Positions 32,433 through 42,278 of a stretch of 64,000 nt of DNA are shown in pieces. The notes beneath the pieces are model-generated. The model had not been told where the DNA came from. It saw only the letters and a list, made by a program, of their open reading frames with translations, and made no database searches. The stretch is taken from positions 22,118 through 86,117 of the IMG/VR virus record IMGVR_UViG_3300030333_003061, one strand, 5' to 3'. The DNA comes from a virus. Position 1 is the first letter of the stretch; each line of letters opens with the position of its first letter. The translations under genes and the position numbers were made by a program.

Positions 32433-33573
32433 ATCAACTAAGAAATCTAGAATTACAATAGAAAGAGATGGTAATGAAGTTGAACAAGTGTTTGACCAAG
32501 CCAAGTTTAAGAAATCATTTGATAAGTGGAAGGATGATTGTGCAGCATCAGGTGAAGACCTTAGAATGAAAACAAACACGAATTCATTATTGGATATGGT
32601 TGCTAATCATGGTAAAACACATAGACCTCAAACAAAAGATAAAAATGCCATTGGTGCATCAGAAGTAGTTAAGAAATTATCTGAAATTCTAGATAACGAA
32701 GAAGGAATAGAAGAACCAGACCAAAAGTTCATTGATGACGCAATTAAGCAATTAGAAGAAATAGAAAAGGAAAATAATCCTAGAAATATATTATTTACAA
32801 TACCAATTGTTTCAAGAGTAAATAGAAAAACTTTAGAATATGATGAAGACACAGATGTTGTACAGATATATGGTCATTATAGAACTCCAGATTATGTTAA
32901 ATTTAGAAACTTAAAAGCAAAACTGAGAGAAAATGTAGACAAAGAAGATATGCCTCCTGCACCGACTAGTTGGTGGGATAAAGATAAAGATAAAGCAAAA
33001 CCTCCTCTTTGGCAAGCATTGTTTGCTGATGGTGATGGTGATGTTGTTTCCAAAGGATTATTACCAGTATTACGAGAAGCAGCAGAAATGGTAGATGATG
33101 ATAACATTAAATTACAACACTTAAGATTAAGAATTAAAGATAGTGGTTCTGGTGCTACAGCAAAAGATTTATGGTCAATTCCTGAAGTTCAAAAATGGGT
33201 TAAACAACAAGTAGGAAAGGAAAATAATCCAGGTGTAGGTATAAATAAAACTTCAGGAAACTTTAGAGATTCTCATTATGCTGAAACTGCTATGCCTAGT
33301 GTTAAATTCCCTGTTAAGTCAATTAGAGAAAGTAATTTCATAAAAGACTTAGCAGGATTTGAAGATATAGTAGGTAATTTAATTACTTATTCTGTTATTA
33401 TAACTAGAAGGCAGATGAGAAATCTTGCTATATTAGCGGGTTGTAAGAAAAGACCAGGCAAAGATACAGTTTATATGCCTGGAGTAGCAGAAGAAGATAA
33501 AGTAGTAGAAGAAGATAAAGAGTCTGACACAAAATTGAAAATGGATTGGCGAACAGTATTAAAGGGGAATTAA
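32416..33573 (+). CDS. Late protein with a C-terminal copy of the tag (385 aa)
   Basis: Start ATG 32416 (AGGAGGAAGAAG upstream) inside the previous gene. A basic N-terminus (PKKTKSTKKSR) leads to a helical, acidic protein. The last ten residues MDWRTVLKGN carry the tag core at the C-terminus instead of the N-terminus. No family recognised. Confidence 0.7.
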   Translation: MPKKTKSTKKSRITIERDGNEVEQVFDQAKFKKSFDKWKDDCAASGEDLRMKTNTNSLLDMVANHGKTHRPQTKDKNAIGASEVVKKLSEILDNEEGIEEPDQKFIDDAIKQLEEIEKENNPRNILFTIPIVSRVNRKTLEYDEDTDVVQIYGHYRTPDYVKFRNLKAKLRENVDKEDMPPAPTSWWDKDKDKAKPPLWQALFADGDGDVVSKGLLPVLREAAEMVDDDNIKLQHLRLRIKDSGSGATAKDLWSIPEVQKWVKQQVGKENNPGVGINKTSGNFRDSHYAETAMPSVKFPVKSIRESNFIKDLAGFEDIVGNLITYSVIITRRQMRNLAILAGCKKRPGKDTVYMPGVAEEDKVVEEDKESDTKLKMDWRTVLKGN

Positions 33574-33574
33574 T

Positions 33575-33805
33575 ATGACTTGGATGAAAATAATAAAACA
33601 GGAACAATTAATTCAACAAACATATAAACAATTTAAGGAACAAAATGCACATCTTTGGGCAGAAGCATCACAATTAGCAGGACAAGGAGAAATTGCAACA
33701 TTAGACTCTATAGTTTTAAGCGCAATTAAAGAAAATCTAAACAAACCAAATATGATGGAGATTGTTAAGATAACAGCAGAAAACTATATATTAAAGGATT
33801 GGTAA
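33575..33805 (+). CDS. Tagged helical protein (76 aa)
   Basis: Tag MTWMKIIK followed by a Gln-rich helical body. Starts one base after the preceding stop. It lies directly before the candidate small terminase. Unknown function. Confidence 0.65.
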   Translation: MTWMKIIKQEQLIQQTYKQFKEQNAHLWAEASQLAGQGEIATLDSIVLSAIKENLNKPNMMEIVKITAENYILKDW

Positions 33806-33807
33806 AT

Positions 33808-34464
33808 ATGGTGAAGAGAAAGAGATGTAAATTCTGTAATCACGAAGACCGTGATGATTTAGAAGCACAGTTAGAAACATTGGCTATTGCAGCAGATGAT
33901 TTAGATAAACAGATGAATTGGCCTAGTGGAACTTCTGCTAGGCATCAGAGGAATCACATGGGAGATTATGTGGATGCGTCTAATCCTAGATGTAATCTAT
34001 GCACCCATGAATTAAGACCGATGTTAGAAGAAAAATTGAGTGAAGGAGATATTACTCCTAATGCAGTAGCATTGATGGTAGAATGTAGCGAAGAACAAGT
34101 AAAGCGACATATGACGAAGCATCTCCAACCACTCGTTCAAAAATCGGCAGCAAACATTATAGCGAGGAAAGAAGTAGACGAAATCGAGTCACTATCCCGA
34201 AACATAACTAGGCTTGAACAAAAAATTGATGTATTATTCGACCAAGAAGAAATGCACCCTAAGTATGTTGATAGTTTGACTAAACTTGCAAAGGAGATAA
34301 GAGAAAGCCTAAGATATCTTATGGAGTTCAAAGGAAAACTCGTTCATAAAAGGCAAGACACAGTTATTGTAGCGCAAATGCAAATAGTTCAAGAGGTATT
34401 AGCACAGAATCACCCTCAAGTTTGGTTAGATGTTAAAAGTAAAATGGAGGAGAAGTTACAATGA
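33808..34464 (+). CDS. Duplicated zinc-finger protein, candidate small terminase subunit (218 aa)
   Basis: Two related C2H2-like units: CKFCNHEDRDDLEAQL ... RHQRNHM (about 6-53) and CNLCTHELRPMLEEKL ... VKRHMTKHL (about 65-110). In each, the second half looks like an HTH recognition helix. A coiled coil follows (ITRLEQKIDVLFDQEE) and then a helical tail. DNA-binding N-terminus plus oligomerising coiled coil is the usual small-terminase plan, and TerL is 8.5 kb downstream. The role is inferred. Confidence 0.55.
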   Translation: MVKRKRCKFCNHEDRDDLEAQLETLAIAADDLDKQMNWPSGTSARHQRNHMGDYVDASNPRCNLCTHELRPMLEEKLSEGDITPNAVALMVECSEEQVKRHMTKHLQPLVQKSAANIIARKEVDEIESLSRNITRLEQKIDVLFDQEEMHPKYVDSLTKLAKEIRESLRYLMEFKGKLVHKRQDTVIVAQMQIVQEVLAQNHPQVWLDVKSKMEEKLQ

Positions 34465-34787
34465 GTTGGGAAAATATTATGAAAATAAGAGTTAATTGGG
34501 ATAAAGATAAGGCTTGGCCTAGTCCTGATACTTGGTATGAGGATATGGATACGGTAATATACATAGGAATGGTATTTGAAGATTTATTTGGGCTTGGAAC
34601 TGGTGGTGAATCCGTTTGGTATTATATTACTAAACCTTACAAATATACACCTGAATACACAGTGTTGCGAGAGGCTGCTTTAAAATTAAATTTAGATGCA
34701 GAAGGACTTGATAATTGGATGGATAAAAATAATGTTCATTACATTGATGAACTAGAACAGAGAATAAAAGAAGGTGATTTACAATGA
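34461..34787 (+). CDS. Tagged protein (108 aa)
   Basis: Tag MSWENIMK. The body is Trp/Tyr-rich (AWPSPDTWYEDMD, SVWYYITKPYK) and alpha/beta. ATGA overlap with the preceding gene. No family recognised. Confidence 0.65.
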   Translation: MSWENIMKIRVNWDKDKAWPSPDTWYEDMDTVIYIGMVFEDLFGLGTGGESVWYYITKPYKYTPEYTVLREAALKLNLDAEGLDNWMDKNNVHYIDELEQRIKEGDLQ

Positions 34788-34858
34788 GGCCAACAACCTG
34801 CTCAATGTTTCTTACTTGTTTAAGAGAAATCTTTGAAGGCATGGAGGAATTAGAATGA
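34784..34858 (+). CDS. Possible microprotein (24 aa)
   Basis: ATGA overlaps at both ends bridge the genes at 34461 and 34855. Short helical peptide with two Cys. It may exist mainly for translational coupling. Confidence 0.3.
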   Translation: MRPTTCSMFLTCLREIFEGMEELE

Positions 34859-35016
34859 GTTGGGAATTAACATTAAAAGCATTGCGTTGCCCTTCTTGTG
34901 GTCAAAAGACTTTAGAAACTGTTAAACATGATAGATTTGAAAGACAGGGATTAAGAAGAAAAGATAGGGGAATTATGGAATGCACAAAATGTGGCCATAG
35001 AGAAGTATTTAGGTGA
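34855..35016 (+). CDS. Tagged zinc-ribbon microprotein (53 aa)
   Basis: Tag MSWELTLK followed immediately by a CPSC/CTKC zinc ribbon (residues 12-46). The TFIIS/RPB9-like spacing and basic middle suggest nucleic-acid binding. AGGAATTAGA upstream. A tag joined to a minimal domain is a clear example of the modular layout. Confidence 0.65.
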   Translation: MSWELTLKALRCPSCGQKTLETVKHDRFERQGLRRKDRGIMECTKCGHREVFR

Positions 35017-35021
35017 GAACA

Positions 35022-35405
35022 ATGGATAAAATATGGGAAGAGACTATTAAGAAAGATTGCGGTTGTAGCAACTGCGAATGTGGAAATATGAAAAAGGCTA
35101 TATTAAAGCCAAGACCACCAAGAATAAAAACTGCACCTAAAACTAATCCAACGGTTGCTCAACCAACTGATAACAACCCTGATGATGACGATGATTATGA
35201 ATCATTACCTGAGAGATGTATGTGTAATTGGCCTAAATGTAAAAGAAAGGCAAGGTGGGGTTGTAGATGGTGTTCTGCTAGAATGTGTAATTATCATCAT
35301 GCTCAAGTAACAGATAGAAAGGTAGGAATACCGGGAACAAGTGCTTCAGAAATACATAACTTTGGAACAGGCACTTGTGTAGGAGAAGAATGGGTGTGGG
35401 ATTAA
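35022..35405 (+). CDS. Tag-like B-box/RING-like zinc protein (127 aa)
   Basis: The N-terminus MDKIWEETIK fits the tag core shifted by two residues. A CGCSNCEC cluster follows, a Pro-rich linker, then CMCNWPKCKRKARWGCRWC and MCNYHHAQ, paralogous to the product at 25853 (WP-x-C-x3-A layout). ATG 35022 is preceded by AGGTGA. Probable zinc-dependent binding module. Confidence 0.7.
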   Translation: MDKIWEETIKKDCGCSNCECGNMKKAILKPRPPRIKTAPKTNPTVAQPTDNNPDDDDDYESLPERCMCNWPKCKRKARWGCRWCSARMCNYHHAQVTDRKVGIPGTSASEIHNFGTGTCVGEEWVWD

Positions 35406-35545
35406 TGTCTTGGAAAAAGATATTAAAAGAAGATGAAGGATTAGGAGATACAGTATCTAGGATTACTAAAAGACTTGGAATAAAAGAATGTAAACCTTGT
35501 GCTGCTAGAAAGAAAAAATTAAACAGGATGGTGAAATATAAATGA
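35405..35545 (+). CDS. Tagged microprotein (46 aa)
   Basis: Tag MSWKKILK, then a short helix and CKPC followed by a basic tail (AARKKKLNRMVKYK). Overlaps the stop before it and the start after it. Unknown function. Confidence 0.6.
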   Translation: MSWKKILKEDEGLGDTVSRITKRLGIKECKPCAARKKKLNRMVKYK

Positions 35546-36552
35546 CACATTGGTTTTCTGTATTAAAGATGCCTTGGGATGCTAGAAGAAGAGGTTGGAA
35601 GAAAGCCACTTATTGGGAGGCTAATCCAGAAGCAATCAAATATTGGGTAATGGATAATTCTGTTGGTGCATCTGCTATTCTTCCACAACAAGGATATGAA
35701 GGAATGGAACTATTTAGCAATAAATTAGTTAATCCTACATTTGACCCACCACATGACCTTCCAACAAATAGATGGAATCCTCGTCAATATTTAGAAGACG
35801 GTAGAGTAGGCATCTTCGCAGTATTTAATTGGAGAAGTGAACAATTAGTTCAAAAATGGGAAGTAATGCAGTTAAGTTCTGATGACCCAGATGCTGGCGC
35901 AGAAATGCATGGAGCATTTACAGGAGCAATTACTCTTGAATTACAACCAGACCATATCGGATTAATGGTAACTCAAGTTGCCCCTTACAATAAAGAGGCC
36001 CAAAAAGTAGAATGGAAAGATGCTAAGATGGAAGTGGATATATTCTATCCTAGAGATTCTACTTGGTTTGGTGAAGGAAGGGCAAGAGATGCACAAAGAT
36101 ATGGTGGAGAAAGAGCAAGAACCGGAGGATTAGAAACATTAACAAATGCGGAAGGTGCAATACTTTGGATATATACAAACATTAAAAATTTAAAAGAGAA
36201 AAGAAGTGCATTGGCTGATTTTAATTTAGGTAGCACTGATAAAACAGAAAATAAAAGATTAGAAGGTTTGTTTCAAAGAGGATTCTTTAGGTCATCTGGC
36301 CGAGACCAATATGAAGGCGGAGAAGAAAAGAGAGCATTACCTATTATATCAGATAAAGGTAAGGCACATGCTCCTGAAATGACTAGAGACCAATTCTTTA
36401 GTAAATTTAGAACTGAAGTAATGAATAACCCTAATGAATTATTAGTCTTAAAAGACCACGGAGAATGGGTTGACCCTGAAATAGGTTTTGATGTTGCAGT
36501 AGAACAAGAAGATAGAAGACCAGATTATATGAGAAGAATGGAAGATGACTGA
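35542..36552 (+). CDS. Tagged protein (336 aa)
   Basis: Tag variant MTHWFSVLK, with MPW after it (compare MTWFTVLKMPN at 28543). The body has strands (GRVGIFAVFNW, GAITLELQPDHIGLMVTQV, AKMEVDIFYP) suggesting a beta-rich domain around 90-170, then a charged helical end. No family recognised. Confidence 0.65.
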   Translation: MTHWFSVLKMPWDARRRGWKKATYWEANPEAIKYWVMDNSVGASAILPQQGYEGMELFSNKLVNPTFDPPHDLPTNRWNPRQYLEDGRVGIFAVFNWRSEQLVQKWEVMQLSSDDPDAGAEMHGAFTGAITLELQPDHIGLMVTQVAPYNKEAQKVEWKDAKMEVDIFYPRDSTWFGEGRARDAQRYGGERARTGGLETLTNAEGAILWIYTNIKNLKEKRSALADFNLGSTDKTENKRLEGLFQRGFFRSSGRDQYEGGEEKRALPIISDKGKAHAPEMTRDQFFSKFRTEVMNNPNELLVLKDHGEWVDPEIGFDVAVEQEDRRPDYMRRMEDD

Positions 36553-36553
36553 A

Positions 36554-38560
36554 ATGACTTGGTTAGAACTTCTTAAGGCAATTCCTGCACCAGCAGAAAT
36601 AGAAGGAAATTTAATGTCTGAAGAAGGTCTAAATAGAATTGCGTTAGAATTTGAAAGAGCATTAGAATCAGGAGAAACTAGAAATCTTAGAACATCAAGA
36701 AAAAAGATAGAACAGTTTGCTGCTGGCGAAACAGGGGGTATATCTGGAGATATAGCAGAAGAAATTATTGAACGCGCTAAGAGAGCCAAAGAAACATTAG
36801 ATGAATTGTTTAAAGATAGAGACGCACAAGGAAAAGAACTTGGCCCTAGAACTACACCAAAAATTACTGATGAGTTATTAACTGAAGCCATATCTGAATA
36901 TAATGATGGTAACAAAGAAAAATTAATTAATTGGCTTGGAGAGAATAAGGAAAATAGACACACTAAATCAAGACAAAGGATTCTTAGAAATAATAGAGAA
37001 GCAATTAGAAATTTACCAACAGATGACGATGATTTATTTTATGTAACATTTAAACAAGGAACAAAATATGTAACACAACCTACTCCTAGTGATGAACCTT
37101 TTTCTATAGATGATGCAAAACAGGCTTTCTCTGAAATAGAAGGAATAGAAATTGAAGAAGACAAGTCAATCATTCCACCAGAAAGAATGAATAAATCTGA
37201 GTATACTAAATTTGAAAATGTAATAGAACAATTAAAAGCAGATAAGAAATCTGTATATAAATTAAAAGGTAAAAGAATCCCTTCTACCTTATGGAGTGTA
37301 GTAGGAGATGAATTAAGTTCTGATGAAATCAGACAAAAAGAAAGATTTGAAGAAGATGGTGTAGTAGCATACAGAGGTAATGTAACTACTTCTCAACAAG
37401 TATTAGATTATTTTGAATTATTAACTAAAAAGGGTTGGGGTAATAAAACTATATTTATGCCAGATAGTATTCTTAGTCAGAAAAAAGATTCACAAGCAAT
37501 GAATTCAATAATAGGAGGAGGGCAAACTGGAGGATGGGGTGCTCAAAAAACTATATCAACAAATTTAAAAACAATATTACAAAATCCTACTTTTGATACA
37601 CAAAAAATGTTAGAAACAAAAGAAACAGAACGATTAATGATTCCTCAACAATTAAGAAAATTAATTGCTGGAAATGAAATGGATGAGGAAACTAAAGAAT
37701 TAATTGGAAGAGCACAAATAACTTCAGATGAACTTAATAATCTAAGAACGGCAGCACAAAAAACTGGCCCGTCTAAATATATTGATTGGCCCAAATTCCA
37801 AAAAGTAATACAATCAAGAAAAAATGCAACATTAAAAGATTCCTTTGATAAATTACAAGGAGCAATGGGCGGAGTAATGGAAAATTTATTTAATGAAGAA
37901 GAAGTTAAATTCTTTGAAGGACTTAAAGGTAAAACAGAAGATGAAGTAGAAGAAGAAATTTCTGAATTTTATGGTGTTGATGAAGATACTGTATTAGACA
38001 GTGAAGTTACCATTCCAACTAGAAGAATAGTAAGAGCAGAGAATATATTTGTTCCCACATCAGCATCACACTATAAATTAGATACTTCACATGCTCATAG
38101 AGATAGAGATACATTTACTAGAGTATTTAGAACATTTAGAAATAATAAGTATTCAATTGATGTAGAAGGGGAACCGATAGAATCAGCAGATGAACAAACA
38201 AATGTTAAAAGTTTAGCAGGGACTGGAGTTCTTGATTTAATTATGGATATAGATTTTTATTATCACAGGAAGTTAATAGAAGAATGGAATAATGTATTAG
38301 ATGAAGAAGACAATACAAGACGAGATGAATTAATAATAGAATTATTACCTAAATTAAAAGAAGAATATCCAAAAATAATTGAGGCTTTAGTTACAGCAAC
38401 AAATGATAAAATGAATCACATTATACAGAATAGAGAAGATTATATAAAAGCAATGCGATTTAAGGTAAAAGGAAAAAGGAAAAAGCAAACATATGAAATC
38501 TTAAATAAATTATCGGAAAAGAATTTAATAGTTAAAATAGGAAGTGATGGAAATGAGTAG
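36554..38560 (+). CDS. Tagged large protein (668 aa)
   Basis: Tag MTWLELLK then AIPAPAE. Acidic and helical throughout, with a possible ADP-ribosyltransferase-like stretch: VVAYRGNVT near 270, then KTIFMPDSILSQ, and RAENIFVPTSASHY near 500. That resemblance is weak. ATG 36554 fits the tag spacing; 36545 is an alternative. Confidence 0.6.
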   Translation: MTWLELLKAIPAPAEIEGNLMSEEGLNRIALEFERALESGETRNLRTSRKKIEQFAAGETGGISGDIAEEIIERAKRAKETLDELFKDRDAQGKELGPRTTPKITDELLTEAISEYNDGNKEKLINWLGENKENRHTKSRQRILRNNREAIRNLPTDDDDLFYVTFKQGTKYVTQPTPSDEPFSIDDAKQAFSEIEGIEIEEDKSIIPPERMNKSEYTKFENVIEQLKADKKSVYKLKGKRIPSTLWSVVGDELSSDEIRQKERFEEDGVVAYRGNVTTSQQVLDYFELLTKKGWGNKTIFMPDSILSQKKDSQAMNSIIGGGQTGGWGAQKTISTNLKTILQNPTFDTQKMLETKETERLMIPQQLRKLIAGNEMDEETKELIGRAQITSDELNNLRTAAQKTGPSKYIDWPKFQKVIQSRKNATLKDSFDKLQGAMGGVMENLFNEEEVKFFEGLKGKTEDEVEEEISEFYGVDEDTVLDSEVTIPTRRIVRAENIFVPTSASHYKLDTSHAHRDRDTFTRVFRTFRNNKYSIDVEGEPIESADEQTNVKSLAGTGVLDLIMDIDFYYHRKLIEEWNNVLDEEDNTRRDELIIELLPKLKEEYPKIIEALVTATNDKMNHIIQNREDYIKAMRFKVKGKRKKQTYEILNKLSEKNLIVKIGSDGNE

Positions 38561-41030
38561 ATTAAAAGATTATATTGCATTGAGCACCGATGAATTTGAG
38601 AATAAATATGGTGATGAAGCCTATGATGAAACTAGAGAGTTAGCCAGAAAGACAAACTATAATGCTTCTTTGGTTATTCCAATAATGCGAGAAGAAAGAG
38701 AAAGAAGAATCGCTGATGGGGCAACAGAACAAGAAGCCGATAAAAACATCAGAAGAATTCTTAAGAGAAAAGCATTTAGTGAAGAATTTATATCAAGATA
38801 TATTACAGCCTTACAAGGAACTAAGGTAGAAGGCTTTGGAGATTTAATTGAAACATTTGATATAACCTATTACGGCGAGCCACTTAAAGCAAGTGATTTA
38901 GAAGGAGAATTAAACACTAAAAAATTAGTTATTCCTGAAGGAATGGAAGATGTTATTAAACAAACTATTAAAACTTTAAATATTGATGAAAAGTATCAAG
39001 GGGCAATAGAACAAATTCTTTCTGAATTAGATAAACCAAAGGATATGATAAGTGTTAGTTATTCTCCTGCAGATATTGTTGATACAATTAATCCAGTGAA
39101 AACAGAAGATAGAAAGGAATTTTATGATTTTTGGGAAGAAATACATCCATTATTTGATGATTTATATAAAGCAGTAGAAAATGTCATTAGGGATTGGCAA
39201 GGTGTATCAAAAGAACTTAATGAAGAAGGGGGCTATAAGGAAGAAATGACTTTACCCGAACCATTGAAAGAGAGCGATGAATTTGTTGAGTTAGAAAAGG
39301 AAATGATTGCTTTAACTAAACTATTCAAGAAAATGAAAGGAATGAATTATGTTGCCGAAGTAGAACCGTTAAGTTTCAAACTACATAGTAGGCATGATGA
39401 TGAAATACATATTAATGTTATTGAGATGATTAAAGATGAAATTTTAAGTTTACCTATTTTTGACGCAATAGATTCTGACCCAGGATTAGATGAAGAAGAT
39501 GATGAAGTTCCTGAACCATCACCAACCTTTGAAGGAGAAGATGATGAACAAGGCGGAGGACAAACAAATATTGGTGGAACTCCAGATTTTGACCCACATG
39601 GAAATTTAAGTCCTAATGCAATACATCAAATTGAAAGAGCAGAAAAGTTGTATAAAACAATACATCATGTTGACCCCCTTACTGCTGTAGCACAAATGAA
39701 AAATAAATTCAAAAGAGGAGCATTTACAAGTAGAACATATACAAAATTCATTGCTGAAATGGAAAGTCAAATGAAAGACTTAGGTTCTATGAATCCTGAT
39801 ATGATAGACCAATTATGGGAATTAATGGAAGACTTAAAGGAAGCAGAAGAAGAATTAGTAGAAGTCTCTCAAGAAGAATATCATGTTCCTTTAACTTCTG
39901 AAATGACTAAAGTATTAAATATGTCTAGAGAAGAAAAGATAGATAACATTGCAGATATAGATGATTTCCATGAAAAGTTATTAGATGCAGTTCAAGATAT
40001 TGTAGAAACCGAAGATGATAAATCAATGTCTCCATGGATAACAGAATTTATTGATACAAGAGAAAGCGTTTCTAGTGAATATGATTTAGGAGATGAAGCA
40101 GGAGAATCAACACCAAGAATGGCTAGGTATCAAACAGGAAAAACTGGTATGCCTAGACCTTTAGGTAAATATATGGATTCTATTACTGAATTATTAAGAA
40201 TAATTAATGAATATTATGTTGTTCCTGCACATAGTCACTTTTTGCCATTTGAAACAATTCCAAAACATTTAGATTCTAAATTCTTATCTCAAATTAAAAT
40301 TGCTGGCCCAGATAGTTTATATCAATTATTAGAATTTGGATTTTATAGCACAAGTGCACAAATGATAGATATGCATGAAATTAATCATATTAATGAATAT
40401 TTAGATATGATGAAAAATCCAACAGAAATAGATATGAAAGACGCAGTTATAATTTCAGAAAAATTATTAGATGTATTGGATGATATATTTGATGAGCGAT
40501 TTAAAGAAAATGACAAAAAACTTTTGAGTAAAGTTCTTGTCGGAATAGCCAATAAAAATAATGTTGAAGCAAAAGACATTACCTTAGAAGGAGAAAGCAT
40601 AGTTGAACTATCTAAGGGATATAGTAGAAAAAAGCATACTTCATCTTATTTCTTACTAATTAAATTACTTCGTCATTACAAAGACTTATTCTTGAAAGAT
40701 TCTAAAAAGAAAGAACCTATGGAAAAATTCTATGAATTATTAGAAGGAGTGAGAAACCCACTATTACTATCCCAACAAAGAGATATATTAATAGCACATG
40801 ACGAAATAAGAAAAATGTCTGATAAACCAATACATTATGCCTATAAAAATTTAGATGATTATGATGATATTAATAATACAATTGATTTAATTAAGAGCAA
40901 ATATAAACAAGATATTACAGCAACAGATATAACTTCAATAGTTACTGAATTTGATAGTATTAATTCTATTTCGAAGAAACATGGATTAGGAGAAGAAGTA
41001 ATTTACCATATTAAGGGGTTGTATAGATGA
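38553..41030 (+). CDS. Large late protein (825 aa)
   Basis: No tag (begins MSRLKDYIALSTDEFENK). Long acidic helical protein with a low-complexity acidic linker around 315-350 (EEDDEVPEPSPTFEGEDDEQ). Start 38553 preceded by GAAGTGATGGAA. Size and position before TerL suggest a virion or tape-like internal protein, but no family is seen. Confidence 0.6.
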   Translation: MSRLKDYIALSTDEFENKYGDEAYDETRELARKTNYNASLVIPIMREERERRIADGATEQEADKNIRRILKRKAFSEEFISRYITALQGTKVEGFGDLIETFDITYYGEPLKASDLEGELNTKKLVIPEGMEDVIKQTIKTLNIDEKYQGAIEQILSELDKPKDMISVSYSPADIVDTINPVKTEDRKEFYDFWEEIHPLFDDLYKAVENVIRDWQGVSKELNEEGGYKEEMTLPEPLKESDEFVELEKEMIALTKLFKKMKGMNYVAEVEPLSFKLHSRHDDEIHINVIEMIKDEILSLPIFDAIDSDPGLDEEDDEVPEPSPTFEGEDDEQGGGQTNIGGTPDFDPHGNLSPNAIHQIERAEKLYKTIHHVDPLTAVAQMKNKFKRGAFTSRTYTKFIAEMESQMKDLGSMNPDMIDQLWELMEDLKEAEEELVEVSQEEYHVPLTSEMTKVLNMSREEKIDNIADIDDFHEKLLDAVQDIVETEDDKSMSPWITEFIDTRESVSSEYDLGDEAGESTPRMARYQTGKTGMPRPLGKYMDSITELLRIINEYYVVPAHSHFLPFETIPKHLDSKFLSQIKIAGPDSLYQLLEFGFYSTSAQMIDMHEINHINEYLDMMKNPTEIDMKDAVIISEKLLDVLDDIFDERFKENDKKLLSKVLVGIANKNNVEAKDITLEGESIVELSKGYSRKKHTSSYFLLIKLLRHYKDLFLKDSKKKEPMEKFYELLEGVRNPLLLSQQRDILIAHDEIRKMSDKPIHYAYKNLDDYDDINNTIDLIKSKYKQDITATDITSIVTEFDSINSISKKHGLGEEVIYHIKGLYR

Positions 41031-41446
41031 GTTGGGAAAACATATTAAAGGCCAGAGGAAACTCTAAACATTTAAGTGTGTTCAAAGTATCAGAAGATGT
41101 TAGAAATGCTACAAGAAAATGGTCAAAAAAAGTTCAGCCAGGAAATTCTTTTTTCATTAGACATATTCGTAAAGCCATTATTCCTATATTAGAAGATATA
41201 TTAATGCCGAAATTGGAACCTACTATAAACCTAACGCGAAAAAAAGATGAATCAGATGATAATTATAAAAGAAGAAGAGTAATTCAAACCCAAAGAGTAA
41301 TTACTATATTTATTAATAAACATTTTAATCTCAAAGAAGCAGAAATAAGTAAATTTGATAAGACAATATTTAATGAATTAATGAGCCATCCAGATTGGAA
41401 TGTTACAGGAAAAACTGCTCATGTTGCGGATTTCGTGAGAGTATGA
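41027..41446 (+). CDS. Tagged protein (139 aa)
   Basis: Tag MSWENILK then ARG. Basic and helical (RKWSKKVQPGNSFFIRHIRK). ATGA overlap with the preceding stop. No family recognised. Confidence 0.65.
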   Translation: MSWENILKARGNSKHLSVFKVSEDVRNATRKWSKKVQPGNSFFIRHIRKAIIPILEDILMPKLEPTINLTRKKDESDDNYKRRRVIQTQRVITIFINKHFNLKEAEISKFDKTIFNELMSHPDWNVTGKTAHVADFVRV

Positions 41447-41505
41447 TAAAAAGGATTTGGGATTTTATTTATGGAGTATGGTGTTTAGGGAGGTTTAGAC
41501 CATGA
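41443..41505 (+). CDS. Possible microprotein (20 aa)
   Basis: ATGA overlaps link it to the genes on both sides. The peptide (MIKRIWDFIYGVWCLGRFRP) is hydrophobic and basic and could be amphipathic or membrane-active. Too short to be sure. Confidence 0.3.
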   Translation: MIKRIWDFIYGVWCLGRFRP

Positions 41506-41762
41506 AACAATGGATGATTAGAAAATTAATTTCATTTATGGGTAGCACCTATGTTTGGTTAGATAAAAAATTAGAACATCCTGATGGCCCAGTTCTAGGT
41601 TTAAAGATTGATGATGATTTTGCAGGTATGAGTAGATATGAATTATGCTGTCATATTGAAGATAAGTTTGCTTTAGATAGAAATTCGTTTTGGGAATTAG
41701 AATCGACACAAAAAATTAGATTTTGTTGCCAAACTGCTAGAAATATATTGGGAAAGAAATGA
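41502..41762 (+). CDS. Hypothetical protein (86 aa)
   Basis: No tag. Contains CCHIEDKF and FCCQTARN, so two Cys pairs, and a Trp-containing helix. GGGAGGTTTAGACC precedes the ATG. No family recognised. Confidence 0.55.
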   Translation: MKQWMIRKLISFMGSTYVWLDKKLEHPDGPVLGLKIDDDFAGMSRYELCCHIEDKFALDRNSFWELESTQKIRFCCQTARNILGKK

Positions 41763-41917
41763 AAAAAGAATGGGATATAGATTGGGAATACTGGAACGCA
41801 CAAGTGGAAGGATTCAAAGCACTTAAAAAGAAAAAGAAACTTTGGCGTGACCACAAAAATGAAAACAAAGAAATAGTTGATAAAATATATGAATGGTTTT
41901 GGGAGGTTGGAGAATGA
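41759..41917 (+). CDS. Trp-rich microprotein (52 aa)
   Basis: Eight-residue charged repeats with six Trp residues and a KKKKK stretch. Overlaps at both ends. No family recognised. Confidence 0.45.
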   Translation: MKKEWDIDWEYWNAQVEGFKALKKKKKLWRDHKNENKEIVDKIYEWFWEVGE

Positions 41918-42267
41918 CTTGGATGGAAGTATTAAAAGGAATAGAAACTGAATGGATTTCAGATTGTTGTAATACTGTAAGCCGAAGTATTATAAATGAT
42001 TTTAAAGGAACAGGAACCAATGAATGGGATAAATGGATAAAATTTGTTAAAGAATCTACACTTAATGGTAATTGTGAAGAACTATTAGAAGAATTAAATA
42101 AAATAGAAGACCATAACGGAATGGAATATTTCCAAAACGAATATTTGGATGGAATTACACTAACAAGCGGTGAAATAGCAGACTTATATTTACGACTAAG
42201 AGATTACACTAGAGATTATGAAGAATGCATAGAAGACTTAACGGGCTTAGACCACAGATTTAGATGA
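41914..42267 (+). CDS. Tagged CC-domain protein (117 aa)
   Basis: Tag MTWMEVLK. The body SDCCNTVSRSIINDF, NCEELLEELN and a late ECIEDL match the CC-domain family of the products at 28172 and 29669. ATG 41914 has GGGAGGTTGGAGA upstream. Confidence 0.7.
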   Translation: MTWMEVLKGIETEWISDCCNTVSRSIINDFKGTGTNEWDKWIKFVKESTLNGNCEELLEELNKIEDHNGMEYFQNEYLDGITLTSGEIADLYLRLRDYTRDYEECIEDLTGLDHRFR

Positions 42268-42278
42268 GAGGGATTAAT

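Noticed and set aside
36554-38560. ADP-ribosyltransferase assignment
   Set aside because: The R-S-E-like pieces (YRGN, later VPTSASHY) are too weak and far apart to claim a family.
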